Assembly: GCA_013289175.1 (NCBI GenBank) | Contig: JABDAN010000015.1 | Coordinates: forward strand, 1 to 49,500 | Direction of reading: 5' to 3' | Length of the DNA stretch: 49,500 bases | From: Bacteroidota bacterium | Lineage (GTDB): Bacteria; Bacteroidota; Bacteroidia; Chitinophagales; Chitinophagaceae | Shown here: positions 9,006-16,703 of the stretch, piece after piece | How positions within the stretch are numbered: the first letter of the stretch is position 1 | Layout of the letters: each line of letters starts with the position of its first letter | Notes under the pieces: model-generated | Told to the model about the DNA's origin: nothing | What the model saw: only the letters and a program-made list of their open reading frames with translations | Databases searched by the model: none | Made by a program: the position numbers and the translations under genes

Positions 9006-10724
9006 ATGAAAACAGGTATTCAAAGATCCGCCTTGATCTGGACCTTAACGGTATGTTTTTTTGCAAATACTTGGGGCCAGGACAGTACCCAAAAAAAGTG
9101 GTGGAAGGAATCGGTGGTTTATCAAATCTATCCCCGCAGTTTTAAGGACAGCGATGGAGATGGGATCGGAGACCTCAAAGGAATTATTTCTGAGCTGGAT
9201 TATATCCAGCGTCTGGGCGTCAATGTGGTCTGGCTAAACCCCATCTACAGTTCTCCCAACGACGACAACGGATATGACGTGAGTGACTACCGCAACATCA
9301 TGAAAGATTTTGGCACCATGGCCGACTTTGACTCCTTGATCAAAGGCATGCACGCACGGGGCATCAAACTGGTCATGGACCTGGTGGTCAACCACAGCAG
9401 TGACGAACATGAATGGTTTAAACAAAGCAGGAGTTCCAGAACAAATCCTTATCGGAACTACTATCACTGGTGGAATGCGGAAAGGGGCAAACCAGCGCCC
9501 CGATATAGCTTGTTTGATGTAAACCATGATGCCTGGCGCTACGATTCTTTGACCAACGCGTATTATCTCCATTATTTCTCCAGGAAGCAGCCCGACCTGA
9601 ACTGGGAAAATCCCCGACTTCGACAGGAAGTCTATGATATCATGAAATTCTGGGCCGACAAAGGAATCGATGGGTTCAGGCTGGATGCCTTTCAGTATGT
9701 TTCCAAGGATACTACTTTTCCCCAATTTCCTGTAGGATACGAAAACAAATTCTGGTTGTATTATGCCATGGGTCCCCACCTGCATGACTATTTAAAGGAA
9801 ATGAACCGCGAGGTGTTGAGTAAATACGATGTGATGAGTGTGGCAGAAGGTGCAGGCAATTCTTTCGACGATGCGCACGCGCTGGTGGACGCAGACAGAA
9901 AAGAATTGAATATGGCTTATGCTTTTGATGGAGTAGACGTAGCCAAAAAAGAAGGTTATAGCCTCCTGCATTTCAAAGAGGTCTTCTCTCGCTGGGACAG
10001 CGCCTTTGCTCAAAACGGTTGGCTGTCCATATTCCTCTCCAATCATGATCAGGCCAGGCTCGTCAGTAGATTTGGCAACGATAGCCCGGCCTTTCGGAAC
10101 CCTTCAGCGAAAATGCTGGCCACTTTTATTATGACTATGCGGGGTACACCTTACTACTACAATGGAGATGAACTGGGCATGACCAATATAGGATTTAAAA
10201 AGATCGAAGAATACCGGGATATGTCCATGCTCAATGAATATCAGCACCAAAAAGATCTGCATGCTGACACGATCGCTTTTTTAAAAGAAAAAAGTTTTGA
10301 CAGCCGCGACAACGGAAGAACTCCATTCCAATGGAATAAGGAAAGGAATGCCGGTTTTACCACCGGAACACCCTGGATTGAAGTGAACCCAAATTTTAAA
10401 ACAATTAACGTGGAAACCGAAGAAGCAGATCCCAATTCTGTATTAATCTATTTCAGAAAACTCGTCCTGCTTCGAAAGTCTGAACCCACGCTGGTATATG
10501 GTAAGTACGAGCTGCTGGACAAAGAAAATCCCGATGTGTACAGTTATACCCGAAGTGAAAAGGGACACCAGATTCTGGTGATGTTGAATTTCACTTCCCA
10601 TGAAGCCATGGCCCGTACGGGACTGGATCTAACCGGGAAAAAACTACTGATCGGAAATTATGCAACACCTTCCCGCTCCGGAAGACTGCGACCCTATGAG
10701 GCCGCGGTATGGGAGATGCAATAA
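9006..10724 (+). CDS. GH13 family alpha-glucosidase / oligo-1,6-glucosidase-like, secreted
   Basis: This retaining alpha-glucoside hydrolase is exported by an N-terminal signal peptide (about residues 1-25, cleaved near WGQ). The (beta/alpha)8 barrel follows directly with VVYQIYPRSFKDSDGDGIGDL and DLVVNHSSDEH. The catalytic triad is visible: nucleophile Asp227 in DGFRLDAF, acid/base Glu281 in VAEGA and stabiliser Asp348 in LSNHDQAR. QPDLNWENP is typical of the oligo-1,6-glucosidase, trehalose synthase and alpha-glucosidase subfamilies. The length (572 aa) fits single-domain family members with a short C-terminal beta domain. The 191-bp gap upstream shows no clear promoter box. The next gene starts 8 bp after its stop. 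Exact linkage specificity (alpha-1,4 or alpha-1,6) is not determinable. The combination with a beta-glucan-type GH144 may mean a mixed-linkage glucan, or simply two activities in one locus. Confidence 0.92.
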   Translation: MKTGIQRSALIWTLTVCFFANTWGQDSTQKKWWKESVVYQIYPRSFKDSDGDGIGDLKGIISELDYIQRLGVNVVWLNPIYSSPNDDNGYDVSDYRNIMKDFGTMADFDSLIKGMHARGIKLVMDLVVNHSSDEHEWFKQSRSSRTNPYRNYYHWWNAERGKPAPRYSLFDVNHDAWRYDSLTNAYYLHYFSRKQPDLNWENPRLRQEVYDIMKFWADKGIDGFRLDAFQYVSKDTTFPQFPVGYENKFWLYYAMGPHLHDYLKEMNREVLSKYDVMSVAEGAGNSFDDAHALVDADRKELNMAYAFDGVDVAKKEGYSLLHFKEVFSRWDSAFAQNGWLSIFLSNHDQARLVSRFGNDSPAFRNPSAKMLATFIMTMRGTPYYYNGDELGMTNIGFKKIEEYRDMSMLNEYQHQKDLHADTIAFLKEKSFDSRDNGRTPFQWNKERNAGFTTGTPWIEVNPNFKTINVETEEADPNSVLIYFRKLVLLRKSEPTLVYGKYELLDKENPDVYSYTRSEKGHQILVMLNFTSHEAMARTGLDLTGKKLLIGNYATPSRSGRLRPYEAAVWEMQ

Positions 10725-10731
10725 CCTGTCG

Positions 10732-11994
10732 ATGAAGAAAATGGTGCCGATAATTTTTGCCTTGATGGCTATGGGTTATCAGGACGCATTTTCTCAATTT
10801 GTTTTGCGCGGAAAGGTTCTAAATGCAGATTCGCAAAAACCGCTGCCGGCGGTTTCAGTTTACCTCAACAATACTTCCCTGGGAACACTCAGTGACGAGC
10901 AGGGTCTCTTTTCTTTGAACAATATTCCCCGCGGAAAATTCAGATTGATTGCGACCAGCGTAGGATTTGAAACCTGGTCGGAACTGGTGAATCCCGCCGA
11001 TTCAAAAGGAACGATTTTAATTTCCCTGGTACCTAAATCACTGCAACTCGGGGAAGTTGACGTCAACCCGCCCGATCCTAACGGATGGGCAAAATGGGGT
11101 AAATTATTCCGGGATATTTTTTTGGGAACTACTCCCCGTTCGGTTGACTGCTACCTGGACAATCCGGAAGTAATAAAATTCAGGTTGAACGCGGACAATA
11201 CCTTAACGGTCACGGCTACCAAACCGATCGTGATTAAAAACTACTGGCTCGGTTACCGCATCCAATACAAGCTGGAAGATTTTGAATACGATTTCAATAC
11301 CGGGGTGGTAAGCTACCAGGGATATGCATTGTTTAGTGACCTTTCTCTGACCCATCCGGCAAAAGCCGCCCGCTACGAGCAGGAAAGAGCGAAGGCCTAT
11401 CAAGGATCGCTGATGGAATTCATGAGGGCTTTTTATGTCAATCAGCTCCAGGCCGGGGGATTCGAAATAAGAAGTCTGAAAAAAATTTATAACCCCGAAA
11501 AACAAAGGGCAAAGAAAATGCTCGAAGAGATTGAAAAATACAAGGCTTCCAGCGTCGCGTCAGATAGTACACTAGAGCCGACTGATGAATTCGGTATGAC
11601 GCTCCGTTCTCATTTCAATGCAGATTCCATCAGAAATTTCAAGAAACAAATGCTTGAACCGGATTCTGTCGTGAGCAACCAGTTGATTGATGCCGATAGC
11701 GTCGGTTTTGCGGTAGATAGTTCCACCGCAGCGATGTATTCCCCGGATTCCTTGCAGATCGCCTACGAGTTAAAAATGGAGCCGGCAAAATATAAAGCGA
11801 TTTCAAAAAAGTATAAGGAGGAGAGATTTCAGATTTCCCAATTTGTATTTGGTCACCAAAAAGCCGTTTTAATTCTCAATAGTGGTTATTATTATTCGCC
11901 CGAAGATCTCAAGATCACGGGTTATTGGGCCTGGTGGGAAAATATGGCTACCAAGCTGCCGTATGACTATGTTCCCTCCAATCCCAGAGAATGA
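10732..11994 (+). CDS. Carboxypeptidase-like regulatory domain protein, secreted, unknown role
   Basis: The 420-aa protein has a signal peptide ending near AFSQF. A CarboxypepD_reg-like beta-sandwich follows at about 22-100, with the pattern VLRGKVLNADSQKPLPAVSVYLNN, TLSDEQGLFSL and IPRGKFRLIATSVGFE. The remaining ~300 residues contain many aromatic and charged residues and no recognised catalytic motif. The same domain starts SusC receptors, but here there is no plug or barrel. The ATG at 10732 lies 8 bp after the GH13 stop, so it is probably in the same transcript. The frame is open further upstream, but that part overlaps the GH13 gene and gives no signal peptide. The 3' end overlaps the 3' end of a convergent acetyltransferase gene by 47 bp. 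Many Bacteroidetes carry proteins of this layout with no assigned function. Confidence 0.8.
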   Translation: MKKMVPIIFALMAMGYQDAFSQFVLRGKVLNADSQKPLPAVSVYLNNTSLGTLSDEQGLFSLNNIPRGKFRLIATSVGFETWSELVNPADSKGTILISLVPKSLQLGEVDVNPPDPNGWAKWGKLFRDIFLGTTPRSVDCYLDNPEVIKFRLNADNTLTVTATKPIVIKNYWLGYRIQYKLEDFEYDFNTGVVSYQGYALFSDLSLTHPAKAARYEQERAKAYQGSLMEFMRAFYVNQLQAGGFEIRSLKKIYNPEKQRAKKMLEEIEKYKASSVASDSTLEPTDEFGMTLRSHFNADSIRNFKKQMLEPDSVVSNQLIDADSVGFAVDSSTAAMYSPDSLQIAYELKMEPAKYKAISKKYKEERFQISQFVFGHQKAVLILNSGYYYSPEDLKITGYWAWWENMATKLPYDYVPSNPRE

Positions 11995-12523
11995 TATTCC
12001 AGTCCAGGCCTCCATATTTCAAAGTCGCTATTATCTGAAATCCGGATTTTTGATGGGCTTTGAGCGACCTGGGATTGTTTTCTGCTACATCGGTAATACA
12101 ATAGTCAAATTCCATCATCAGACTTTCCTTGTAATACTGATACATTTTTTGTAGCAGCCCCGTGCCACGATATCCCCTGGCAATGCACAACTGCCCGACC
12201 ACAACGTATTTTGAATTTCGAAGTAGTTGGTTATCGTATTCGATGGTATCAATTGCATCAAATAAATCTGCCAGCAATGCATGCTGATGTCGGGCAGCGG
12301 GCAGCGCAACCAACGCATATCCGACTACCCGTTCTTTGTCCTTTGCAATAACTGAAGGATTTTCCCCGTGCAGTTGCTGCAAGAAATCAATTGAATAATC
12401 AGCCGTCACGAATCCTTCCAACTCGGCTTGTTCAGCTGTCAGATTTTTTTTTAAATTTTCCTCCTGCAGTTTTTTTATGCCTTCCAGTTCAGAAAGTTCT
12501 GTAACCCGTTTGATCGTGACCAT
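11948..12523 (-). CDS. GNAT family N-acetyltransferase
   Basis: This 191-aa cytoplasmic acetyltransferase of the GNAT fold transfers an acetyl group from acetyl-CoA to an unknown amine. The acetyl-CoA motif A is visible as VVVGQLCIARGYRGTGLLQKMY (R-G-Y-R-G-T-G, a variant of Q/RxxGxG/A) near residues 115-135. Motif B-like TDVAENNPRSLKAHQKSGF follows. I chose the ATG at 12523, which gives MVTIKRVTEL. The frame stays open 13 codons further, but without a good start context. The C-terminal codons run 47 bp into the convergent CarboxypepD_reg gene, so their mRNAs would be complementary at the 3' ends. The substrate could be a small molecule or a protein terminus. Confidence 0.85.
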   Translation of the reverse strand: MVTIKRVTELSELEGIKKLQEENLKKNLTAEQAELEGFVTADYSIDFLQQLHGENPSVIAKDKERVVGYALVALPAARHQHALLADLFDAIDTIEYDNQLLRNSKYVVVGQLCIARGYRGTGLLQKMYQYYKESLMMEFDYCITDVAENNPRSLKAHQKSGFQIIATLKYGGLDWNIILWDWREHSHTAAW

Positions 12524-12779
12524 AATGCTTTGTAAATATTCACTCTTTTTCCCTGGGTTCAAGGAAAATCCCGATAGGATATAGGATACCCTTCAAAAGT
12601 ACCCCGTTGGATGGAATCAAAAAATGATGAATCCCAATTAATTTTTGCTGGTGTATTTAATATTCCTATTTTCAATCTCCTTGGGATGCCTACCAGCGGA
12701 ACATGCAAGAGATTAACCCCCAGGATCTTGATCGCACATCCCCCTACGAAAATTTCTTTTTTCCTTTTAAACCAAAAGC

Positions 12780-13826
12780 ATGCAACCCACCAACCTTATC
12801 CGCGCCGGAAGGCTCGCGCTGTTCCTTACCTTGATTGCCCTGATCAGCTGGGAGATTTTTCTAAGACATAAAAACATAACGATTTCTTACGACGACAATG
12901 AAGCCCTGTTCGCAGATAAAATGGCCATGATTTATGGACCCAGCGAACAGGAAACGGTCTTCATCGGGTCTTCCCGAATAAAATATGACCTGGACATTCC
13001 CACCTGGGAGGCATTGACGGGACAAAAAGCCATCCAGCTCGCCAACGTGGGAAGCAGCCCGAGACCTGTTCTGGAAGCCCTGGCCAACGATCCTCAATTT
13101 AAGGGCAACCTGATTGTGGACGTTACCGAGCCTTTGTTTTTTTCACCGGGAGCCTTATATGACGGGTCCACCAGAAAGAAAATCGCCTATTTTAAAAACA
13201 GAACGCCTACGCAACGATTCAGCTTCCAGGTGAACCATGTTCTGGAATCTCAGCTGGTATTTTTGGATCAGGATAATTTTTCTGTCACTGCGATGTTGGA
13301 AAATGCGCAGTTACTGCCTCCCCGGGAGGGTGTTTTCCCCGGATTGTATTTCCCCAGACAATTTGGCCAAGTGAGTTTTGATAGACAGACCTATATGACA
13401 CCGGAATTTGTTATCGATACCAATTTGCAGGTTCAGGTGAGAAAAGTATGGGCTCGGGGTATTGCACGCAGGGGTGATCCACTGCCTGCCGATAAGATGA
13501 ACGCCATTTTCAATTCTGTAAAAAGAGACGTGGACAAAATTAAAGCAAGGGGAGGACGGGTGGTTTTCGTTCGTACACCTTCCAGCGGCCCTTTCCGGGA
13601 AGCGGAAGCAAAGGGATTTCCAAGGAACGCTTTTTGGGACCGTTTGCTAACCCTGACGGGATGCCCCGGTATTCATTTTACAGATTATCCGGCCACCGCA
13701 AATTTTATTTGTCCTGAATGGTCTCATCTGAAACCGACAGACGCCGTGCTCTTTACCCAAAGTCTGGTCAAAATCCTGCGGGAGGAAAAGGGATGGACAT
13801 TCCCCGTAAAACCGGAAAAAAGTTAA
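12780..13826 (+). CDS. SGNH/AlgX-like membrane-anchored protein, partner of the MBOAT acyltransferase
   Basis: The 348-aa protein has a single N-terminal membrane anchor (about residues 8-26) and a periplasmic domain. The nucleophile-type motif FIGSSRIKYDL (Ser about residue 63) and a C-terminal CPEWSHLKPTDA segment (His about residue 322) fit block I and block V of SGNH-fold hydrolases or acyltransferases. The next gene, an MBOAT, starts 39 bp downstream. Pairs of an MBOAT and an SGNH-like periplasmic protein (as in AlgI/AlgJ/AlgX and PatA/PatB systems) transfer acetyl groups from cytoplasmic donors to extracytoplasmic polysaccharide or peptidoglycan. The acceptor here is unknown. The 256-bp region upstream, shared with the divergent GNAT gene, holds no motif I can name. 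Confidence 0.78.
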   Translation: MQPTNLIRAGRLALFLTLIALISWEIFLRHKNITISYDDNEALFADKMAMIYGPSEQETVFIGSSRIKYDLDIPTWEALTGQKAIQLANVGSSPRPVLEALANDPQFKGNLIVDVTEPLFFSPGALYDGSTRKKIAYFKNRTPTQRFSFQVNHVLESQLVFLDQDNFSVTAMLENAQLLPPREGVFPGLYFPRQFGQVSFDRQTYMTPEFVIDTNLQVQVRKVWARGIARRGDPLPADKMNAIFNSVKRDVDKIKARGGRVVFVRTPSSGPFREAEAKGFPRNAFWDRLLTLTGCPGIHFTDYPATANFICPEWSHLKPTDAVLFTQSLVKILREEKGWTFPVKPEKS

Positions 13827-13865
13827 TCCCGAATCCTTTTCTTAACCCCCAACAACCTACATCCG

Positions 13866-15347
13866 ATGTTATTCAACTCTTATACTTTTATTGTTTTCTT
13901 TATCGTCGTTTTGATTTTGCACAACCTTCCATTTTCATGGAAGACGAAAAAAATCAATCTCCTGCTGGCCAGTTATATCTTTTATGCGGTCTGGAATCCT
14001 CCTTTTATTCTGCTGCTCTGGCTTTCCACCATCGTGGATTATTTTGTCGGTAAAGCCCTTTATAAACAGGAAAACAAATACAAGAAAAAATTATTCCTGG
14101 TCGTCAGCCTGATCGGAAACCTGGGCATGCTTTGCTTTTTTAAATACGGGGGATTTATCTTGGAAAACTTTACCCATCTGGTTAATGCCCTGGGTGCGAA
14201 TTTTCATCCGGCAAAACCCAATATCATCCTGCCGGCGGGTATTTCCTTTTATACCTTCACCACCCTTTGTTATACCATCGACATGTATAAGAAGGAAAGT
14301 AAACCGGTAGAGTCCTTATTGGATTTTTCACTGTTTGTTACTTTTTTCCCGCATCTGGTGGCCGGTCCGATCGTACGACCCCCGCAACTGGTTCCCCAGT
14401 TCGCCACTCCCCGCAAAGCCAACGCCCAGCAGTTGACCCAGGGTCTGTTCCTTTTGTCCCTTGGACTTTTCATGAAAGTATTTCTGGCGGACGGCATGTT
14501 GTCGGGGCCTGCCAATACCGTATTTGGTGCAGAGGACCCATTGAAAACCATAGATGCCTGGGCCGGGGTGCTGGCGTTTTCGGGTCAGATTTTCTTTGAT
14601 TTTGCAGGATATTCCTCCTGTGCCATCGGTGCCGCTCTTTGTCTTGGCTTTGTGTTGCCTCAGAATTTTTTATTTCCTTATGCCGCTATCGGCTTCACAG
14701 ACTTTTGGCGTCGCTGGCATATTACGCTGTCTTCCTGGTTGCGGGACTATTTATATATCCCCCTGGGTGGAAACAGGCATGGAACATTCAAAACTTATAG
14801 AAACCTCATGATCACCATGCTCTTGGGCGGTTTATGGCATGGCGCCAACTGGACTTTTGTGGTATGGGGAGCCCTTCACGGTTTGTATTTGTGGTTTGAA
14901 AAAGCCTATAGGGATATGCGAAAAGTAAAAGCGGTCAATATATTTCCTGAAATCAACAAAAAGATGGTAGAAGGAGCCTTCCCTGTGGAAATGGGACATC
15001 CCAAATCCCTCTCCAACTTTTTGTTGGCGATGGGAACTTTCTTTCTGGTAAATGTCACCTGGGTATTTTTCAGGTCGCCGAATTTTGGGGCTGCCTGGCA
15101 GATGCTGCATTCCATGTTCGTTCAGATTCCCAAATCAACGGCCGTCTTGTCTTATCTTGAAATAATCGAAGTAAGTACGATCATGTTGGCCTTGGTAATC
15201 GCCCATTGGCTCATGAGAAATACCATGGTGCTGAAGGTTGCCGAAAAAATGCCCTGGTGGCTGCTCGGCCTGGTATGGTCGGGCATGCTGATACTCATCG
15301 CCCTCAGTCAGAACGCGAGCAGTTCATTTATCTATTTTCAGTTTTGA
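13866..15347 (+). CDS. MBOAT family O-acyltransferase (AlgI/DltB-like)
   Basis: The 493-aa polytopic membrane protein has roughly ten hydrophobic segments. MBOAT signatures are present: GISFYTFTTLCYTIDMYK, FFPHLVAGPIVRP, GFTDFWRRWHITLSSWLRDYLYIPLGG and GGLWHGANWTFVVWGALHG, the last holding the invariant His. This matches AlgI/DltB/PatA-type proteins that move acetyl groups across the cytoplasmic membrane for polysaccharide O-acetylation. The gene follows the SGNH-like gene with 39 bp spacing and would be co-transcribed. The acceptor is unknown; the absence of polymer-synthesis genes nearby means the modified glycan is made elsewhere. Confidence 0.93.
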   Translation: MLFNSYTFIVFFIVVLILHNLPFSWKTKKINLLLASYIFYAVWNPPFILLLWLSTIVDYFVGKALYKQENKYKKKLFLVVSLIGNLGMLCFFKYGGFILENFTHLVNALGANFHPAKPNIILPAGISFYTFTTLCYTIDMYKKESKPVESLLDFSLFVTFFPHLVAGPIVRPPQLVPQFATPRKANAQQLTQGLFLLSLGLFMKVFLADGMLSGPANTVFGAEDPLKTIDAWAGVLAFSGQIFFDFAGYSSCAIGAALCLGFVLPQNFLFPYAAIGFTDFWRRWHITLSSWLRDYLYIPLGGNRHGTFKTYRNLMITMLLGGLWHGANWTFVVWGALHGLYLWFEKAYRDMRKVKAVNIFPEINKKMVEGAFPVEMGHPKSLSNFLLAMGTFFLVNVTWVFFRSPNFGAAWQMLHSMFVQIPKSTAVLSYLEIIEVSTIMLALVIAHWLMRNTMVLKVAEKMPWWLLGLVWSGMLILIALSQNASSSFIYFQF

Positions 15348-15383
15348 TAGGGAACGGACCCGGCAACATGGTTTATTAGAAAA

Positions 15384-16064
15384 TTAGAACCGGTAACCTA
15401 CATAAATCTGAAGCAGGTTATTTTTAAAATTGACGTCACTGCTACTGGGAATATAACTCGGCGGCACACTGCCCATATTGTAGGAAGTGGGTATTTTATA
15501 CAAATTGGTCAGGCTAAGATTATAGCGCGCCCCAACCAGAATTCCCATAAAGGGGCGCACTTCCACGCCTCCGCTGAAGCCAAAATCAAACCGGTTATAA
15601 TAGTTGATCAAGGCATCTGCCTGGGGTACGCCGGTAGACGGCTGACTGGTGCTGTCGGCTTTCGCATTGAGCAGGTAGGCAACCTGTGTTCCTATCTGGA
15701 TCTGTACAAAGTGGGTTATATTGATGACCGCCAGCTGGGCCAGCATGATGTAGTCCAGATAAATTTTTCCGGTCGTTTGCCCCGTAGCATAATTGTATCC
15801 CTGATGAGAATAAAGCAGTTCGGTTCTTGAGCCCAGGATTGATTTTGAACTGGGATCCAGAAATATTCCAACCTGGTAACCGGTTTCGCTCCCATTGTTG
15901 ATGGAAGAGGCTCCCGTGATATTGGTAAAATTCAATCCGGCTTTGATACCCAATCCAAGGGAATGACTGGGACTTTTGGGTTGTTGGGTTTTGGTAACGA
16001 CGCTATCCTGACAAAAAACTTTAATGGGAAGGGTTAATAGGAGAAGGTAAAATATTTTTTTCAT
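15384..16064 (-). CDS. Small outer-membrane beta-barrel protein (PorT/OmpW-like type)
   Basis: The 226-aa protein has a signal peptide (MKKIFYLLLLTLPIKVFCQ) and alternating hydrophobic/polar strands typical of an eight-stranded outer-membrane barrel. It begins with LGLGIKAGLNFTNITG, includes EVRPFMGILVGARYNLSLTNL, and ends in LLQIYVGYRF with the C-terminal Phe expected for BAM recognition. This is a very common Bacteroidetes class (PF13568-like), usually without known function. It is convergent with the MBOAT gene (36-bp gap) and divergent from the lipocalin-like gene. Confidence 0.82.
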   Translation of the reverse strand: MKKIFYLLLLTLPIKVFCQDSVVTKTQQPKSPSHSLGLGIKAGLNFTNITGASSINNGSETGYQVGIFLDPSSKSILGSRTELLYSHQGYNYATGQTTGKIYLDYIMLAQLAVINITHFVQIQIGTQVAYLLNAKADSTSQPSTGVPQADALINYYNRFDFGFSGGVEVRPFMGILVGARYNLSLTNLYKIPTSYNMGSVPPSYIPSSSDVNFKNNLLQIYVGYRF

Positions 16065-16227
16065 AAAAAATTTTCCTTAAGGTAGTACTACCGGAAATTC
16101 CCGACAATAGAACAAAAGTTATGGGTGACCCTCCAAAACTTCGTCCAGAAGGGGCTGACTACATCGTTGCATAGAATTTTGTCGCCGAAGACGGATCTTC
16201 CTAACTTTCCAACTCTAAAAACAAAAC

Positions 16228-16698
16228 ATGAAAATTTTTCTGACTTTTCTTATAGGGATGACGGTCTTTCTGGGATGTGAATCAAAATCAGGAGACAGCG
16301 GCTCTGCCGCCGCTGTGGTTGCCAATCCCTTGATCGGGACCTGGCAGCTGGTTTCCGGCTCTACGATTCGGGGTAAAGACACCACCACCACGGATTATAC
16401 AAAAGGGAAGAAATTTCTAAAAATCATCAATGCCACCCATTTTGCTTTCGTTGGCCACGATTTAAACAAGGGAATGGATTCTCTTAAGTTTTATTCCTCC
16501 GGCGCGGGCACTTATACCCTAAAAGACAGCTCTTATACTGAACACCTGCAATTCTGCAGCGACCGGAATTGGGAAGGCAATGACTTTAGCTTTACCATCG
16601 TGATCAACAACGATTCACTGACACAGACAGGCATCGAAAAAGTTGAAAAAATCAATATAAACCAGCTCAATATTGAAAGGTACGTTCGCGTAAAATGA
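16228..16698 (+). CDS. Small lipocalin-like lipoprotein
   Basis: The 156-aa protein has a lipobox at FLGC (Cys about 17) and a Ser/Ala-rich linker. A predicted beta-rich domain starts with NPLIGTWQLVSGS and continues with LKIINATHFAFVG, GAGTYTLKDSSYTEHLQF and INQLNIERYVRVK. The GTWxL opening and overall strand pattern resemble the Lipocalin_4/DUF4488-like families that Bacteroidetes secrete. No ligand or enzymatic function can be assigned. Its stop codon lies 5 bp from the stop of the convergent sugar dehydrogenase gene. Confidence 0.72.
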   Translation: MKIFLTFLIGMTVFLGCESKSGDSGSAAAVVANPLIGTWQLVSGSTIRGKDTTTTDYTKGKKFLKIINATHFAFVGHDLNKGMDSLKFYSSGAGTYTLKDSSYTEHLQFCSDRNWEGNDFSFTIVINNDSLTQTGIEKVEKININQLNIERYVRVK

Positions 16699-16703
16699 AT
16701 GCT

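Noticed and set aside
12611-12871. 86-codon frame overlapping the SGNH-like gene start
   Set aside because: No start-site support, no protein-like pattern, and it overlaps a well-supported gene in another frame.
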